This document shows, piece by piece, positions 8,308 through 16,274 of a stretch of DNA of 64,000 nucleotides. The notes beneath the pieces were generated by a model that was not told the DNA's origin, searched no databases, and saw only the letters and a program-made list of their open reading frames with translations. The stretch comes from Chersky-840 sp963764205. Lineage in GTDB: Bacteria > Actinomycetota > Acidimicrobiia > Acidimicrobiales > UBA8190. The position numbers were made by a program, and so were the translations under genes. Location of the stretch: assembly GCA_963764205.1 (NCBI GenBank), contig CAVXRN010000002.1, forward strand, positions 434,001 through 498,000. The letters are read 5' to 3'. How positions within the stretch are numbered: the stretch's first letter is position 1; each line of letters begins with the position of its first letter.

Positions 8308-9321
8308 TCAGCCCGGCAGGGGAGCGGGTAGGGCATGGTCCCAACGCTGCGCCACCAAGGACAACGAGCGCACCCTCGCTTCGTAGGAGTGTGCCCGGGT
8401 CGAGAGCATGATCTCGTCCGCCGCGGTGCGCCGTTGCAACGCCACGAGCCCCTGGTGGACCTCCTCGGGATCCCCGATGACGTGGGTGGCCATGGTCTGC
8501 TCGACCAGGGCGGTCTCGGCCGGGGAGAACTGGAACGCCTCGGCCTCTTCGGGGGAGGGGAGCAGGCCCAGACGACCGGTGCGCAATTGCAGGATGCTCA
8601 GTGCCGAGGAGCCTGCCAGCCAGATGGCTTCGTCATGGGTCGGGGCACAGATGACCGACACCGCCACCATCGCCTTGGGCTCGCTCAGCACGAACGAAGG
8701 GCGGAAGTGGGAGCGATAGGCGTCGAGGGCACCGTCGACGAGCCCGGGGCTGAAGTGATACGCGAACGAAAACGGCAGTCCGAGCGCACCGGCCAACTGC
8801 GCGCTGAACACCGACGAGCCGAGGAGCCAGACCTCGGGGAGATAGCCCCGCCCCGGATTGGCACTGGGATGACCGGCCGGCCCCTCCGACGGAGCGAGGT
8901 AGTTGATCAGCTCGACCACGTCCTCGGGGAAACCGTCGGCTCCCACGTTCCGAGTGCGACGAAGGGCCCGGGCCGTCACGCGGTCGGTGCCCGGAGCCCG
9001 GCCCAGACCGAGGTCGATCCGGCCGGGGTGCAGTGCCTCGAGCGTGCCGAATTGCTCGGCAATGACGAGGGGCGCGTGATTGGGGAGCATGACGCCGCCC
9101 GAGCCCACCCGCAGCGTCGACGTGACACCGGCCAGGTGGGCGATCAACACCGCCGGCGCTGAGCTGGCGACGGCGGGCATGCCGTGGTGCTCGGCCACCC
9201 ACAGCCGCTTGAAGCCGAGGCGCTCGGCCACCAAAGCCAGCCGTGTCGTCTCGTCCAAGGCCTGCGCCGGCGTCGACCCGGTGGCCACCGTGGCGAGATC
9301 CAGCACTGAGAGGGGCACCAT
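8308..9321 (-). CDS. LLM-class flavin-dependent oxidoreductase
   Basis: A 337-residue bacterial-luciferase-like (F420 or FMN dependent) TIM-barrel monooxygenase, of the MsnO8/YhbW-like subgroup. Visible family blocks: PLSVLDLATVATGSTPAQAL at the N-terminus, RLWVAEHHGMPAVASSAPAV (the conserved EHH), LRVGSGGVMLPNHAPLVIAE, and GRIDLGLGRAPGTD, then a later PEVWLLGSS. The frame is open upstream to 9618, but that stretch has no family similarity and overlaps the divergent sulfatase. The ATG at 9321, with AGGA just upstream, matches the usual N-terminus. It converges with the flippase-glycosyltransferase gene, with only 4 bases between stops. Substrate unknown. Confidence 0.9.
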   Translation of the reverse strand: MVPLSVLDLATVATGSTPAQALDETTRLALVAERLGFKRLWVAEHHGMPAVASSAPAVLIAHLAGVTSTLRVGSGGVMLPNHAPLVIAEQFGTLEALHPGRIDLGLGRAPGTDRVTARALRRTRNVGADGFPEDVVELINYLAPSEGPAGHPSANPGRGYLPEVWLLGSSVFSAQLAGALGLPFSFAYHFSPGLVDGALDAYRSHFRPSFVLSEPKAMVAVSVICAPTHDEAIWLAGSSALSILQLRTGRLGLLPSPEEAEAFQFSPAETALVEQTMATHVIGDPEEVHQGLVALQRRTAADEIMLSTRAHSYEARVRSLSLVAQRWDHALPAPLPG

Positions 9322-9406
9322 GTCCTGGACAACACCGCGAACCGGCACCCTCTTCCCTGGGGCACCGTCCCGGCACGACCCAGGCGTATCGACCATGCTC
9401 TCCTTC

Positions 9407-10897
9407 ATGGAGACGAGCTCATCGGACCCCGCGCCGAGGCCGAAGGCCCCGAACATCGTGCTGGTCATGTCGGACCAGCACCGCGCCGACATGATGGGCT
9501 GTGCTGGGGACGGCGCGGTGCTGACGCCGGCACTCGACCACCTCGCGGCCGAGGGCGTGCGGTTCTCGCGGGTCTCGTGCCAGGGACCGTTGTGCATGCC
9601 GGCACGGGCGTCGTTCATGACCGAGCGCTACGTGCGTGACCACGGCGTCTATACCAATTGGGCCGAGATCGCAACGGACTCGCCGACCTACGTGTGGGCA
9701 TTGCGTGCCGCCGGCTACCACACGACGTTGCTCGGCAAAGCCCACTTGTACCAGGACGAACTCCTCCAGGCAGACCACATCGACGACCTGGCGGGGCGTC
9801 TCCAGGGCCTCGGGTTCGCCGAGGTGCACGAGACGGGCGACAAGTTCGTGGGCAAGATCCCGACGAGGTACACCGACTATCTCGAAGAGCGGGGTCTGCT
9901 CGAGACCTACAAGCGCCACATCGCCGATCGCAGCTACCAGGGAGACGACGAGCGCGGCGGCAACGCCACCAAGCGCGTGCCCATGTGGGACGCCACCCCG
10001 ATGCCGCTCCCCATCGACGCCTACGTCGACGCGTGGCACGGGGTCGAGGCTGTGCGCTGGATCGAGCACTACGACCGGCCCGAGCCGTTCTTCTTGTTCG
10101 TGGGGTTCCCGGGCCCGCACGACCCCTGGGATGCGCCGGCCGCGGCGGTCGAGCGCTACCGCGACCTGGACGTGTCGATGCCGCGGTCGACGCGCCGCCC
10201 GACGGTCGAGACGACCGGCCGCTACGGGGCCCTCCTGAGCTCGTTCCTGTGGTTGTCGGACACCGAGACGATGACCGACGACGCCATCCGGGGGATGCGA
10301 CGCTCCTACAGCGCCGACATCTCGATCATCGACGATGCGGTCGGTGCCATGGTGAGCGCCCTGGACCGCAGGGGCATGCTCGACGACACATGGTTCTTCT
10401 ACACGAGCGACCACGGTGAGATGGGCGGCAACCACGGGCTCATGTCCAAGTGTGTCCTCTACCAGCCGGCGGTGCGGGTTCCGCTCATCGTGCGACCGCC
10501 CGGTGGCTGTCCGTCGCGGGTGGCCGACTCGTTGGTGGAGCACCTCGACGTGCCGGCGACGGTGCGCGACATCGCCGGTGCTCCTGGAATCCCGTCGGGC
10601 GAAGGTCGCTCGTTGCTCGGCGCCGTGCACGGCGACGTTCCGGCATCGAGGTCGGTGTCGATCAGCGAGAACTGGGGTTTCGCCTCGTTCGAGACCGAGC
10701 ACTACAAGCTCGTCGTGGACGAGGACGCCTGCGCTCCGTGCCAGCTCTTCGATCTCCACGACGACCCCGACGAGGACCACGACCTCCTGCCCGACCCCGG
10801 TGCCCGAGGCGCTGTCGAGGAGTTGATGGAGACCGTCGTGCGTCCGTTCTTCAGCACTCCGCCGGCCCGTCCCCATCCGAGTGTGTTCACAGGCTGA
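9407..10897 (+). CDS. Type I sulfatase (choline-sulfatase/arylsulfatase family)
   Basis: A 496-residue alkaline-phosphatase-fold hydrolase that would remove sulfate (or possibly phosphonate) esters. The N-terminal metal site is in PNIVLVMSDQHRADMMGC. The nucleophile motif LCMPARASFMTER contains C-x-P-x-R, whose Cys is converted to formylglycine in family members. Later metal residues appear in FLFVGFPGPHDPWD and FYTSDHGEMGGNHGLMSK. No signal peptide is evident, so a cytoplasmic location is likely. An in-frame ATG at 9395 is also possible; neither start has a clear ribosome-binding site, and the leader may be short because the divergent monooxygenase starts at 9321. No formylglycine-generating enzyme or anaerobic maturase is in the window. 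The natural substrate is not deducible. Confidence 0.9.
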   Translation: METSSSDPAPRPKAPNIVLVMSDQHRADMMGCAGDGAVLTPALDHLAAEGVRFSRVSCQGPLCMPARASFMTERYVRDHGVYTNWAEIATDSPTYVWALRAAGYHTTLLGKAHLYQDELLQADHIDDLAGRLQGLGFAEVHETGDKFVGKIPTRYTDYLEERGLLETYKRHIADRSYQGDDERGGNATKRVPMWDATPMPLPIDAYVDAWHGVEAVRWIEHYDRPEPFFLFVGFPGPHDPWDAPAAAVERYRDLDVSMPRSTRRPTVETTGRYGALLSSFLWLSDTETMTDDAIRGMRRSYSADISIIDDAVGAMVSALDRRGMLDDTWFFYTSDHGEMGGNHGLMSKCVLYQPAVRVPLIVRPPGGCPSRVADSLVEHLDVPATVRDIAGAPGIPSGEGRSLLGAVHGDVPASRSVSISENWGFASFETEHYKLVVDEDACAPCQLFDLHDDPDEDHDLLPDPGARGAVEELMETVVRPFFSTPPARPHPSVFTG

Positions 10898-10950
10898 CCA
10901 CGATCGCCGGCTCCCCTGTACGGGCTACTCTCGGGGCCAAGGAGAGTGCA

Positions 10951-11226
10951 ATGGCAAAAGGGCAAGGGCTAGACGGACACCATCGGGCCACATTGGAGAA
11001 GATCTTCAATCATCCCGTGAGTCACAACGTTCAGTGGCACGACGTGGTGTCGCTCCTGGAGAGCGTCGCGGTCGTCGAGAGCGAACACGACGGCCGGTAC
11101 AAGGTCACGTTGGGATCCGAGACCGAGACGTTCGATTCGCCCCGAGGACACGATGTCGACGAGCAGCAGATCGTCGACCTGCGCCGGATGCTCAAGAACG
11201 CCGGGATCACCCCGGATTCGGCGTAA
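10951..11226 (+). CDS. HicA-like small protein without a visible HicB partner
   Basis: A 91-residue soluble protein beginning at the ATG at 10951, with AAGGAGA 6 bases upstream. The segment HRATLEKIFNHPVSHNVQWH followed by DVVSLLES and a basic beta strand resembles the compact HicA/YcfA fold (a double-stranded-RNA-binding-like domain), in which a conserved His and a Trp-Asp-V motif are typical. It ends with a helix (QQIVDLRRMLKNAGI). Canonical hicA genes are followed by hicB; here the next features are a terminator-like hairpin and an unrelated dehydrogenase. It is therefore probably a free-standing, chromosomally domesticated member and not a toxin-antitoxin module. The assignment comes from remembered annotation of similar actinobacterial proteins; function is unproven. 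Confidence 0.75.
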   Translation: MAKGQGLDGHHRATLEKIFNHPVSHNVQWHDVVSLLESVAVVESEHDGRYKVTLGSETETFDSPRGHDVDEQQIVDLRRMLKNAGITPDSA

Positions 11227-11254
11227 CTCGGCGGAACGTCGACCCACCGGGGTG

Positions 11255-11280
11255 CAGTGACGCCGCCGAGGGCGTCACTG
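11255..11280 (+). terminator. Perfect 10-bp hairpin after the HicA-like gene
   Basis: CAGTGACGCC (11255-11264) pairs perfectly with GGCGTCACTG (11271-11280) around a 6-base loop, 29 bp past the stop at 11226. It is followed by GGGGTTTC with only three T, so it would be an actinobacterial-type terminator with a weak U tract. Confidence 0.65.
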
Positions 11281-11408
11281 GGGGTTTCGACGGGTTCCGT
11301 GACGTGCCTCGTGGGTTCCGGTAGCAGGCCGGAAGTGACGTTGTCCTCTATCGCGTGGGGAGGTTTCCTCGTACGGTCGATCTTGAAGAAGACCATGAGG
11401 AGGTTGCC

Positions 11409-12452
11409 ATGCGAGCGCTCGTGTATCACGGCCCTGGCCAGAAGGCGTGGGAAGAGGTCGCCAAGCCGACGCTCCTGGTGGACACCGATGCCATCGTACG
11501 GGTGGATGCGGTGACGATCTGCGGTACCGACCTGCACATCCTCAAAGGCGATGTGCCCGCTGTCACCGACGGGCGGATCCTGGGCCACGAGGCTGTCGGC
11601 ACGGTCGATCAAGTCGGGTCGGGAGTGAAGAACCTCCACGTCGGGGACCGGGTGCTGGTGTCGTGCATCACCGCCTGTGGGGCGTGCCGGTTCTGCCGGG
11701 AAGGCCGATTCGGGCAGTGCCTCGGCGGTGGTGGCTGGATCCTGGGACACAAGATCGACGGCACCCAAGCCGAGTATGTCCGGGTCCCCTTCGCCGACAA
11801 CTCCACGTATCTCGCCCCCGCCGGTGTCGCGGATGAGGAGCTCCTCATGCTCGCCGATATCCTGCCGACGGGGTACGAGGTCGGAGTGCTCAACGGCAAG
11901 GTCGAACCCGGCGACGTGGTTGCCGTGGTGGGCGCCGGCCCGATCGGGCTGTCGGCCATCATGGGCGCCCGGTTCTTCAGCCCGTCGCACGTCGTCGCCA
12001 TCGACATGGCCGACACCCGCCTCGAGGCCGCGAAGCAATTCGGAGCCGATGTGACAGTGAACAACGGAATGCAGGATCCGGTTCAGGCTGTCCTCGAGTT
12101 GACCGACGGACTGGGCGCCGACGTGGCGATCGAAGCGGTTGGCGTGCCGGCGACCTTCGAGCTGGCGGCGCGACTCGTGCGGCCCGGAGGTCGGGTGGCG
12201 AACGTGGGCGTGCACGGAGAGCCGGTCACCTTGCACCTCGAGGACCTCTGGATCCGAGACGTCACGATCACCACCGGGCTCGTCGACACGTACTCCACGC
12301 CGACGCTGCTGAAGCTGATCAGGGGTCACCAGATCGAGGCGGGTCGATTCGTCACGCATCATTTCGACCTCGACGCCTTCGGCGAGGCCTACGACGTGTT
12401 TGGACGCGCAGCCGAGACTGGGGCGCTCAAGGTCGTCCTGACCAGGACCTGA
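11409..12452 (+). CDS. Zinc-dependent medium-chain alcohol dehydrogenase
   Basis: A 347-residue NAD(P)-dependent MDR-family dehydrogenase. Catalytic zinc ligands appear in VTICGTDLHI (Cys) and GRILGHEAVG (His-Glu). The structural zinc lobe is reduced: CITACGACRFCREGRFGQC keeps four cysteines with normal spacing. The Rossmann motif VVGAGPIGLSAI lies at about residues 176-187. The order resembles the alcohol/threonine/formaldehyde dehydrogenase branch (a class often annotated as zinc-dependent ADH of the YjjN/Adh type). The ATG at 11409 is fixed by an AGGAGG 6 bases upstream. It follows a terminator hairpin, so it has its own promoter somewhere in 11281-11396. Substrate unknown, probably a secondary alcohol or short aldehyde. 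Confidence 0.92.
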   Translation: MRALVYHGPGQKAWEEVAKPTLLVDTDAIVRVDAVTICGTDLHILKGDVPAVTDGRILGHEAVGTVDQVGSGVKNLHVGDRVLVSCITACGACRFCREGRFGQCLGGGGWILGHKIDGTQAEYVRVPFADNSTYLAPAGVADEELLMLADILPTGYEVGVLNGKVEPGDVVAVVGAGPIGLSAIMGARFFSPSHVVAIDMADTRLEAAKQFGADVTVNNGMQDPVQAVLELTDGLGADVAIEAVGVPATFELAARLVRPGGRVANVGVHGEPVTLHLEDLWIRDVTITTGLVDTYSTPTLLKLIRGHQIEAGRFVTHHFDLDAFGEAYDVFGRAAETGALKVVLTRT

Positions 12453-12756
12453 CGAGAGCCCCGCCCCGGGCGGGCCACGTCGCGGGTGCGGGGCGACGTC
12501 GTGGTCGCCGCGCCGCCACGGCGGGCGGCTTCTCGCGTCGGGCCAGGCCCAGCCTCGCCTCATCCCGCGCCCTGGCCCGGGGTTCGTCGGGATTGTCGCG
12601 CCCTGGGCCCGGCCTGCCGGCCCGAGGCTCGAGGACAAAGGACGATGAGCCCACCATCGGGGGGGTCCTTTGCCTCTGCCTGACGTAGCCGTTCTCCGTC
12701 ATCGTGAAGGAAGTGGCCGGCAAGCGATGCCGAGCTCGAGACAAAGGAGCAAGACC
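12453..12756. other. 304-bp intergenic region with a bulged hairpin
   Basis: No credible gene on either strand. It contains an inverted repeat at 12637-12671: AAAGGAC (12637-12643) pairs with GTCCTTT (12665-12671), and inside it GATG (12644-12647) pairs with CATC (12655-12658), leaving a one-sided bulge of six G. The following T tract is absent, so it is more likely an operator or a leader structure of the downstream membrane-protein gene than a terminator. A ribosome-binding AAAGGAG precedes the ATG at 12757. Confidence 0.5.
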
Positions 12757-13362
12757 ATGCGACGCAAGACGTTCGACATGATCCTGACGGCGGGCGGCGC
12801 GGTTCTGGTTGTCGTCCTGCTGGCGGCCGGGGTCCTGGGTTTGTGGGGATACAACTTCGCCAACTCCAACGTCCACAGCCAACTGGCCCAGCAGCAGATC
12901 ACGTTCCCGCCCGCGGCGGCCTTCGCCCATCCCAAGGTCGGCACCGAGATCACGCCCAGCATGATCCCGAGCGTGTCGCAGTACGCGGGTCAGGCCCTCG
13001 TCACCGGGCAGCAGGCTGAGGTGTACGCCAACGACTTCATCGCGGTGCACCTCAAGGAGATCGGCGGCGGCAAGACCTACGCGCAGCTGAGCGCCGCGGC
13101 CCAGGCTGACCCGACCAACACCGTGCTGGCGGGCCAGGTGGCCACGGTCTTCAAGGGCACGACGCTGCGCGGTCTGCTCCTCGAGGCCTACGCCTTCTCC
13201 ACCTTCGGGACGATCGCGCTGGTCGCCTCGATCGTGTCGTTCGTGTTGGCCGGGGTCATGCTCGTCCTCACGCTGTTCGGCCTGCTCCACCTGCGCCGGG
13301 TGCCCGAGGACCAGGACTTCCCCAAGGTCCACCAATCCGAGAAGGTGCTCGAGACGGTGTGA
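12757..13362 (+). CDS. Two-helix membrane protein, function unknown
   Basis: A 201-residue protein. A first hydrophobic segment at about residues 8-30 (LTAGGAVLVVVLLAAGVLGL) and a second at about 145-170 flank a roughly 115-residue polar domain that should face outside the cytoplasm. The polar domain holds QQITFPPAAAF, PSMIPSVSQYAGQALV and VYANDFIAVHLKEIGGGKTY. The C-terminus (LRRVPEDQDFPKVHQSEK) is cytoplasmic. Similar uncharacterised proteins are, to my recollection, common in actinobacteria. The ATG at 12757 has AAAGGAG 7 bases upstream. It stands alone and ends before a strong terminator at 13393-13429. I do not recognise a characterised homologue. Confidence 0.85.
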   Translation: MRRKTFDMILTAGGAVLVVVLLAAGVLGLWGYNFANSNVHSQLAQQQITFPPAAAFAHPKVGTEITPSMIPSVSQYAGQALVTGQQAEVYANDFIAVHLKEIGGGKTYAQLSAAAQADPTNTVLAGQVATVFKGTTLRGLLLEAYAFSTFGTIALVASIVSFVLAGVMLVLTLFGLLHLRRVPEDQDFPKVHQSEKVLETV

Positions 13363-13392
13363 CAGGTCGTTCCAGTCGCTCTGACTGGTTGC

Positions 13393-13429
13393 GAACCGGC
13401 GAGGTGTCCATGGGGCACCTCGCCGGTTC
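13393..13429. terminator. Bidirectional terminator hairpin, 14-bp perfect stem
   Basis: GAACCGGCGAGGTG (13393-13406) and CACCTCGCCGGTTC (13416-13429) pair perfectly around a 9-base loop. It lies between two convergent genes (stops at 13362 and 13466) and probably ends both transcripts, although no long T run follows. Confidence 0.75.
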
Positions 13430-13465
13430 CAATTCCCGATGAGTTCGACCGGTCCGACGGGCGTC

Positions 13466-16165
13466 TCAGCGCAGATGGGGAACGTCGTCCACCCGAGCCA
13501 CGGCATCGACACAGATCCGGAGACGGGCGTCGACGGTGAACGCACCCGAGGATGTGGCGATCACCGGATTGCAGTCGGCCTCTGCGATCTCGGGGAGGTC
13601 TTCGGCCAAACGACCCAGGCGGAGGACGACGTCTTCGAGCGCGTCGAGGTCCACCGCCTGGCTCCCCCGGAAGCCGAGCAGGAGTTGCGATCCGCGGAGC
13701 CCGCGAACCATCTCGTGGGCATCGACGTCGGTGAGCGGCGCCAGGCGCGCCACGACGTCACCCAGGAGCTCGACGGCGGTGCCCCCCAGCCCGAAGAGGA
13801 CCTGGGGCCCGAAATGGGGATCTTGGACGAAGCCCACGATCGTCTCGACCCCGCCGCTGATCATGGGTTGGATCACCGCGCCCTCCATGGCCCCTCCGAG
13901 GGCTGACGCCATCTCCTCGAAGGCGATTCCCACCGCGTCGGGATCCCCGAGGTCGAGGCGAACCCCACCCACCTCGCTCTTGTGGACGAGGGTCGCCCCC
14001 CAGGCCTTGAGGACCACCGGGCAGCCGAGTCGTCGACTCGCCGCCATTGCTGCGTGGCCGTCTCGGACGAGTTCCGTGGGCACGGCGCCGATCCCGTAGG
14101 CGTCGAGGACATCGAGGGCGGCTGCCCCTGTCATCCATCCCGACCCACTCGGGCAGGCGGTCGCGATGAGCTGTCGGGCGGCATTGGGCTTGATGCCGGG
14201 GAGGGGAGGGGTAATGCCGAAGGGTCGGGACCGCCAATCGATGTACGCCGCGGCGTGGGCCAGTGCTCGGGCTGCGTTCTCCGGGTAGGAGTAGCACGGA
14301 ACGGGTCGGAAGGCCCGGTGCAGGATGGGCCGCACGGCCGCGGCGCCCAGGAAGCTCGCCACGATCACCTTGTCCTGACTGGCGGCCGTGGCGTCGACAG
14401 CGTCGACGACCGCCTCGGCGACGTCATCGGCGCGCGTGACCAGTGGCGGTGTGAAGATGACGATGATCGCATCGATCTCGTCGAGTCCGAGCAACGCCGT
14501 CAATACCTCGTTGTACCCGCGAGCGGTCGCCGATGCCACCATGTCGATCGGGTTCTTGAGGCCGGCCCCTGGTGGCAGGAGCCTCGCCAGAACGGCTTGG
14601 AATTGCCCGGACAACTCGGGCACCTCCAGTCCGTGGCTGATGCAGGCGTCGGCGGCCAGAACCCCAGGCCCCCCGGCGTTTCCGACGATCGCCACGCGCC
14701 GTCCGTTCAGCATCGGCTGGTGAGCGAGAACCTCCCCCACGTCGAAGAGCTCCTCGATCGTCTCCACCCGCACCACGCCGGTCTTGTGGAACAGGGCGTC
14801 GACGGCCCGATCCGGTGAGGCCAACGCCGCCGTATGTGACGACGCGGCGCGCGTTCCCGCCTGACTTCGCCCGCTCTTCATGGCGACGATGGGCTTGGTC
14901 CGGCTCACCGCGCGGGCGATCCGGCCGAACTTGCGCGGGTTCCCGAAGGACTCCAGGTACAGGAAGATGACCTGGGTGGCGTCGTCCTGCTCCCACCACT
15001 GCAAGAGGTCGTTGCCGCTGATATCGGCCTTGTTCCCCATGGACACGAAGCTGGAGAGCCCCAACCCCCTGCTGCTCGCCTCTCCCAGAATGGCGATTCC
15101 GAGCCCGCCGGATTGTGACGCGAACCCCACCGTACCCAGGAGCGGCGCCTCGCTCGCGAACGTGGCGTTCATCGACACGGCGGGACTGGTGTTGATGACC
15201 CCGAAACAATTCGGGCCGACCATGCGCATGCCGTATCCGTGTGCAAGACGAGCCAGCGACCGCTGGGCCTCCGAACCGTCCACGCCGCTCTCGGCGAACC
15301 CAGCGGTGATCACGATCAACGACGAGACGCCTTTTGCCCCGCACTCCTCCACCACGACGGGCACCGTGGAAGCCGGGACGGAGACCACTGCAAGATCCAC
15401 CGGTCCGGGGATCTCGTTCACGCTGGACCAGCACGGAACGCTGGCGACATGGGACACCGAGGGGTTCACCGGGTAGACGGGTCCTTCGAACCCTCCTGCC
15501 AGGAGGTTCCGCAGCAACTCGTGTCCGATTGTTCCTCGCTGTCGACCGGCGCCGATGACCGCGATCGAACCGGGCTCGAGCAGACGCGCCACGGAGCGGA
15601 CGGTGGCGATGCGGTCGCGGGTCTCTGAGGCGGCGAGAGCGTCGGGAGAGGGCTCGATGTCGAGGACCACCTGCATCACCTCGGCGTCGCGCTGATAGCG
15701 GCGTACGAAACCGGCGTCTGAGAACACCTGGAGCATCTTGTGGTTCTCCACCAGCGTGCTCGCCACGAACCGTCGGATCCCCTGGTGTCGGGCATGGCTG
15801 GCGAGGTGCTCCAACAAGATCGTTCCCATGCCATGACCCTGGAAGGCGTCATCGACGAGAAACGCGACTTCGGCCTCGTCGTGGCCGACATCCCGGTGGT
15901 ATTGGCCGATTGCGACGATCAGGTCTCGACACTCGACGATCAGCACGACTACGTCGGCACCGTCGGGATGGGTGAGTTGCTCGATTTCTTTCGCCGCGAT
16001 CTTCGGGCGCGGCGAGAAGTACCGCAACATGATCGTCTCCGGGCTCAGCCGGGCGTACAGGGCCTCGATCGCTGGCGCATCGGACGGCACGCTCATACGG
16101 ATGTGGGCGGTAGACCCATCGCTCAGCAGGACGTCGTAGCCCGGTGGTGGGGCCTGAGGAGTCAT
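13466..16165 (-). CDS. GNAT acetyltransferase fused to NDP-forming acyl-CoA synthetase (type II Pat)
   Basis: An 899-residue protein. Residues about 10-170 are a GNAT acetyltransferase with the acetyl-CoA loop AFQGHGMGTILLEHLA. Residues about 190-440 are a CoA-binding and ligase module (GSIAVIGAGRQRGTIGHELL, VGPNCFGVIN, FASQSGGLG). Residues about 690-890 are an ATP-grasp domain (GCPVVLKAWG, HKSEVGGVRLDL). GNAT-first order is the type II protein lysine acetyltransferase (Pat) arrangement known from Streptomyces; such enzymes acylate and silence acyl-CoA synthetases. Unlike Pat proteins whose synthetase half is dead, SHTAALA keeps His444 at the phosphohistidine position of ADP-forming acetyl-CoA synthetases, so ligase activity may remain. 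The ATG at 16165 starts just before the GNAT fold; the upstream open frame is non-homologous. Three 15-bp repeats precede it. Confidence 0.9.
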   Translation of the reverse strand: MTPQAPPPGYDVLLSDGSTAHIRMSVPSDAPAIEALYARLSPETIMLRYFSPRPKIAAKEIEQLTHPDGADVVVLIVECRDLIVAIGQYHRDVGHDEAEVAFLVDDAFQGHGMGTILLEHLASHARHQGIRRFVASTLVENHKMLQVFSDAGFVRRYQRDAEVMQVVLDIEPSPDALAASETRDRIATVRSVARLLEPGSIAVIGAGRQRGTIGHELLRNLLAGGFEGPVYPVNPSVSHVASVPCWSSVNEIPGPVDLAVVSVPASTVPVVVEECGAKGVSSLIVITAGFAESGVDGSEAQRSLARLAHGYGMRMVGPNCFGVINTSPAVSMNATFASEAPLLGTVGFASQSGGLGIAILGEASSRGLGLSSFVSMGNKADISGNDLLQWWEQDDATQVIFLYLESFGNPRKFGRIARAVSRTKPIVAMKSGRSQAGTRAASSHTAALASPDRAVDALFHKTGVVRVETIEELFDVGEVLAHQPMLNGRRVAIVGNAGGPGVLAADACISHGLEVPELSGQFQAVLARLLPPGAGLKNPIDMVASATARGYNEVLTALLGLDEIDAIIVIFTPPLVTRADDVAEAVVDAVDATAASQDKVIVASFLGAAAVRPILHRAFRPVPCYSYPENAARALAHAAAYIDWRSRPFGITPPLPGIKPNAARQLIATACPSGSGWMTGAAALDVLDAYGIGAVPTELVRDGHAAMAASRRLGCPVVLKAWGATLVHKSEVGGVRLDLGDPDAVGIAFEEMASALGGAMEGAVIQPMISGGVETIVGFVQDPHFGPQVLFGLGGTAVELLGDVVARLAPLTDVDAHEMVRGLRGSQLLLGFRGSQAVDLDALEDVVLRLGRLAEDLPEIAEADCNPVIATSSGAFTVDARLRICVDAVARVDDVPHLR

Positions 16166-16192
16166 CGCAGCAGCATGATCGCTGGCGCCGCC

Positions 16193-16237
16193 TGTCACAA
16201 GGTGACGTGTCAGAGGGGGACTTGTCACAGGGGACCG
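16193..16237. repeat. Three tandem 15-bp repeats upstream of the Pat-like gene
   Basis: TGTCACAAGGTGACG (16193-16207), TGTCAGAGGGGGACT (16208-16222) and TGTCACAGGGGACCG (16223-16237) lie 28-72 bp upstream of the ATG at 16165. The first contains a perfect inverted repeat GTCAC-AAG-GTGAC. The spacing near 1.5 helical turns and the position suggest a regulator-binding array. The minus strand here also reads AAGTCCC, a DevR-box half-site. Confidence 0.7.
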
Positions 16238-16274
16238 ACGGCACCATCGGGGCCCCGGTTCTCTGTCCCCCCAC

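Noticed and set aside
12637..12671. Riboswitch upstream of the membrane protein gene
   Set aside because: Only one bulged hairpin is present; no conserved aptamer core that I recognise, so I kept it as an unassigned structure.
12427..13545. A 372-codon minus-strand open frame
   Set aside because: Antisense to the membrane protein at 12757-13362 and contains the strong terminator palindrome within it; composition is typical of a shadow.
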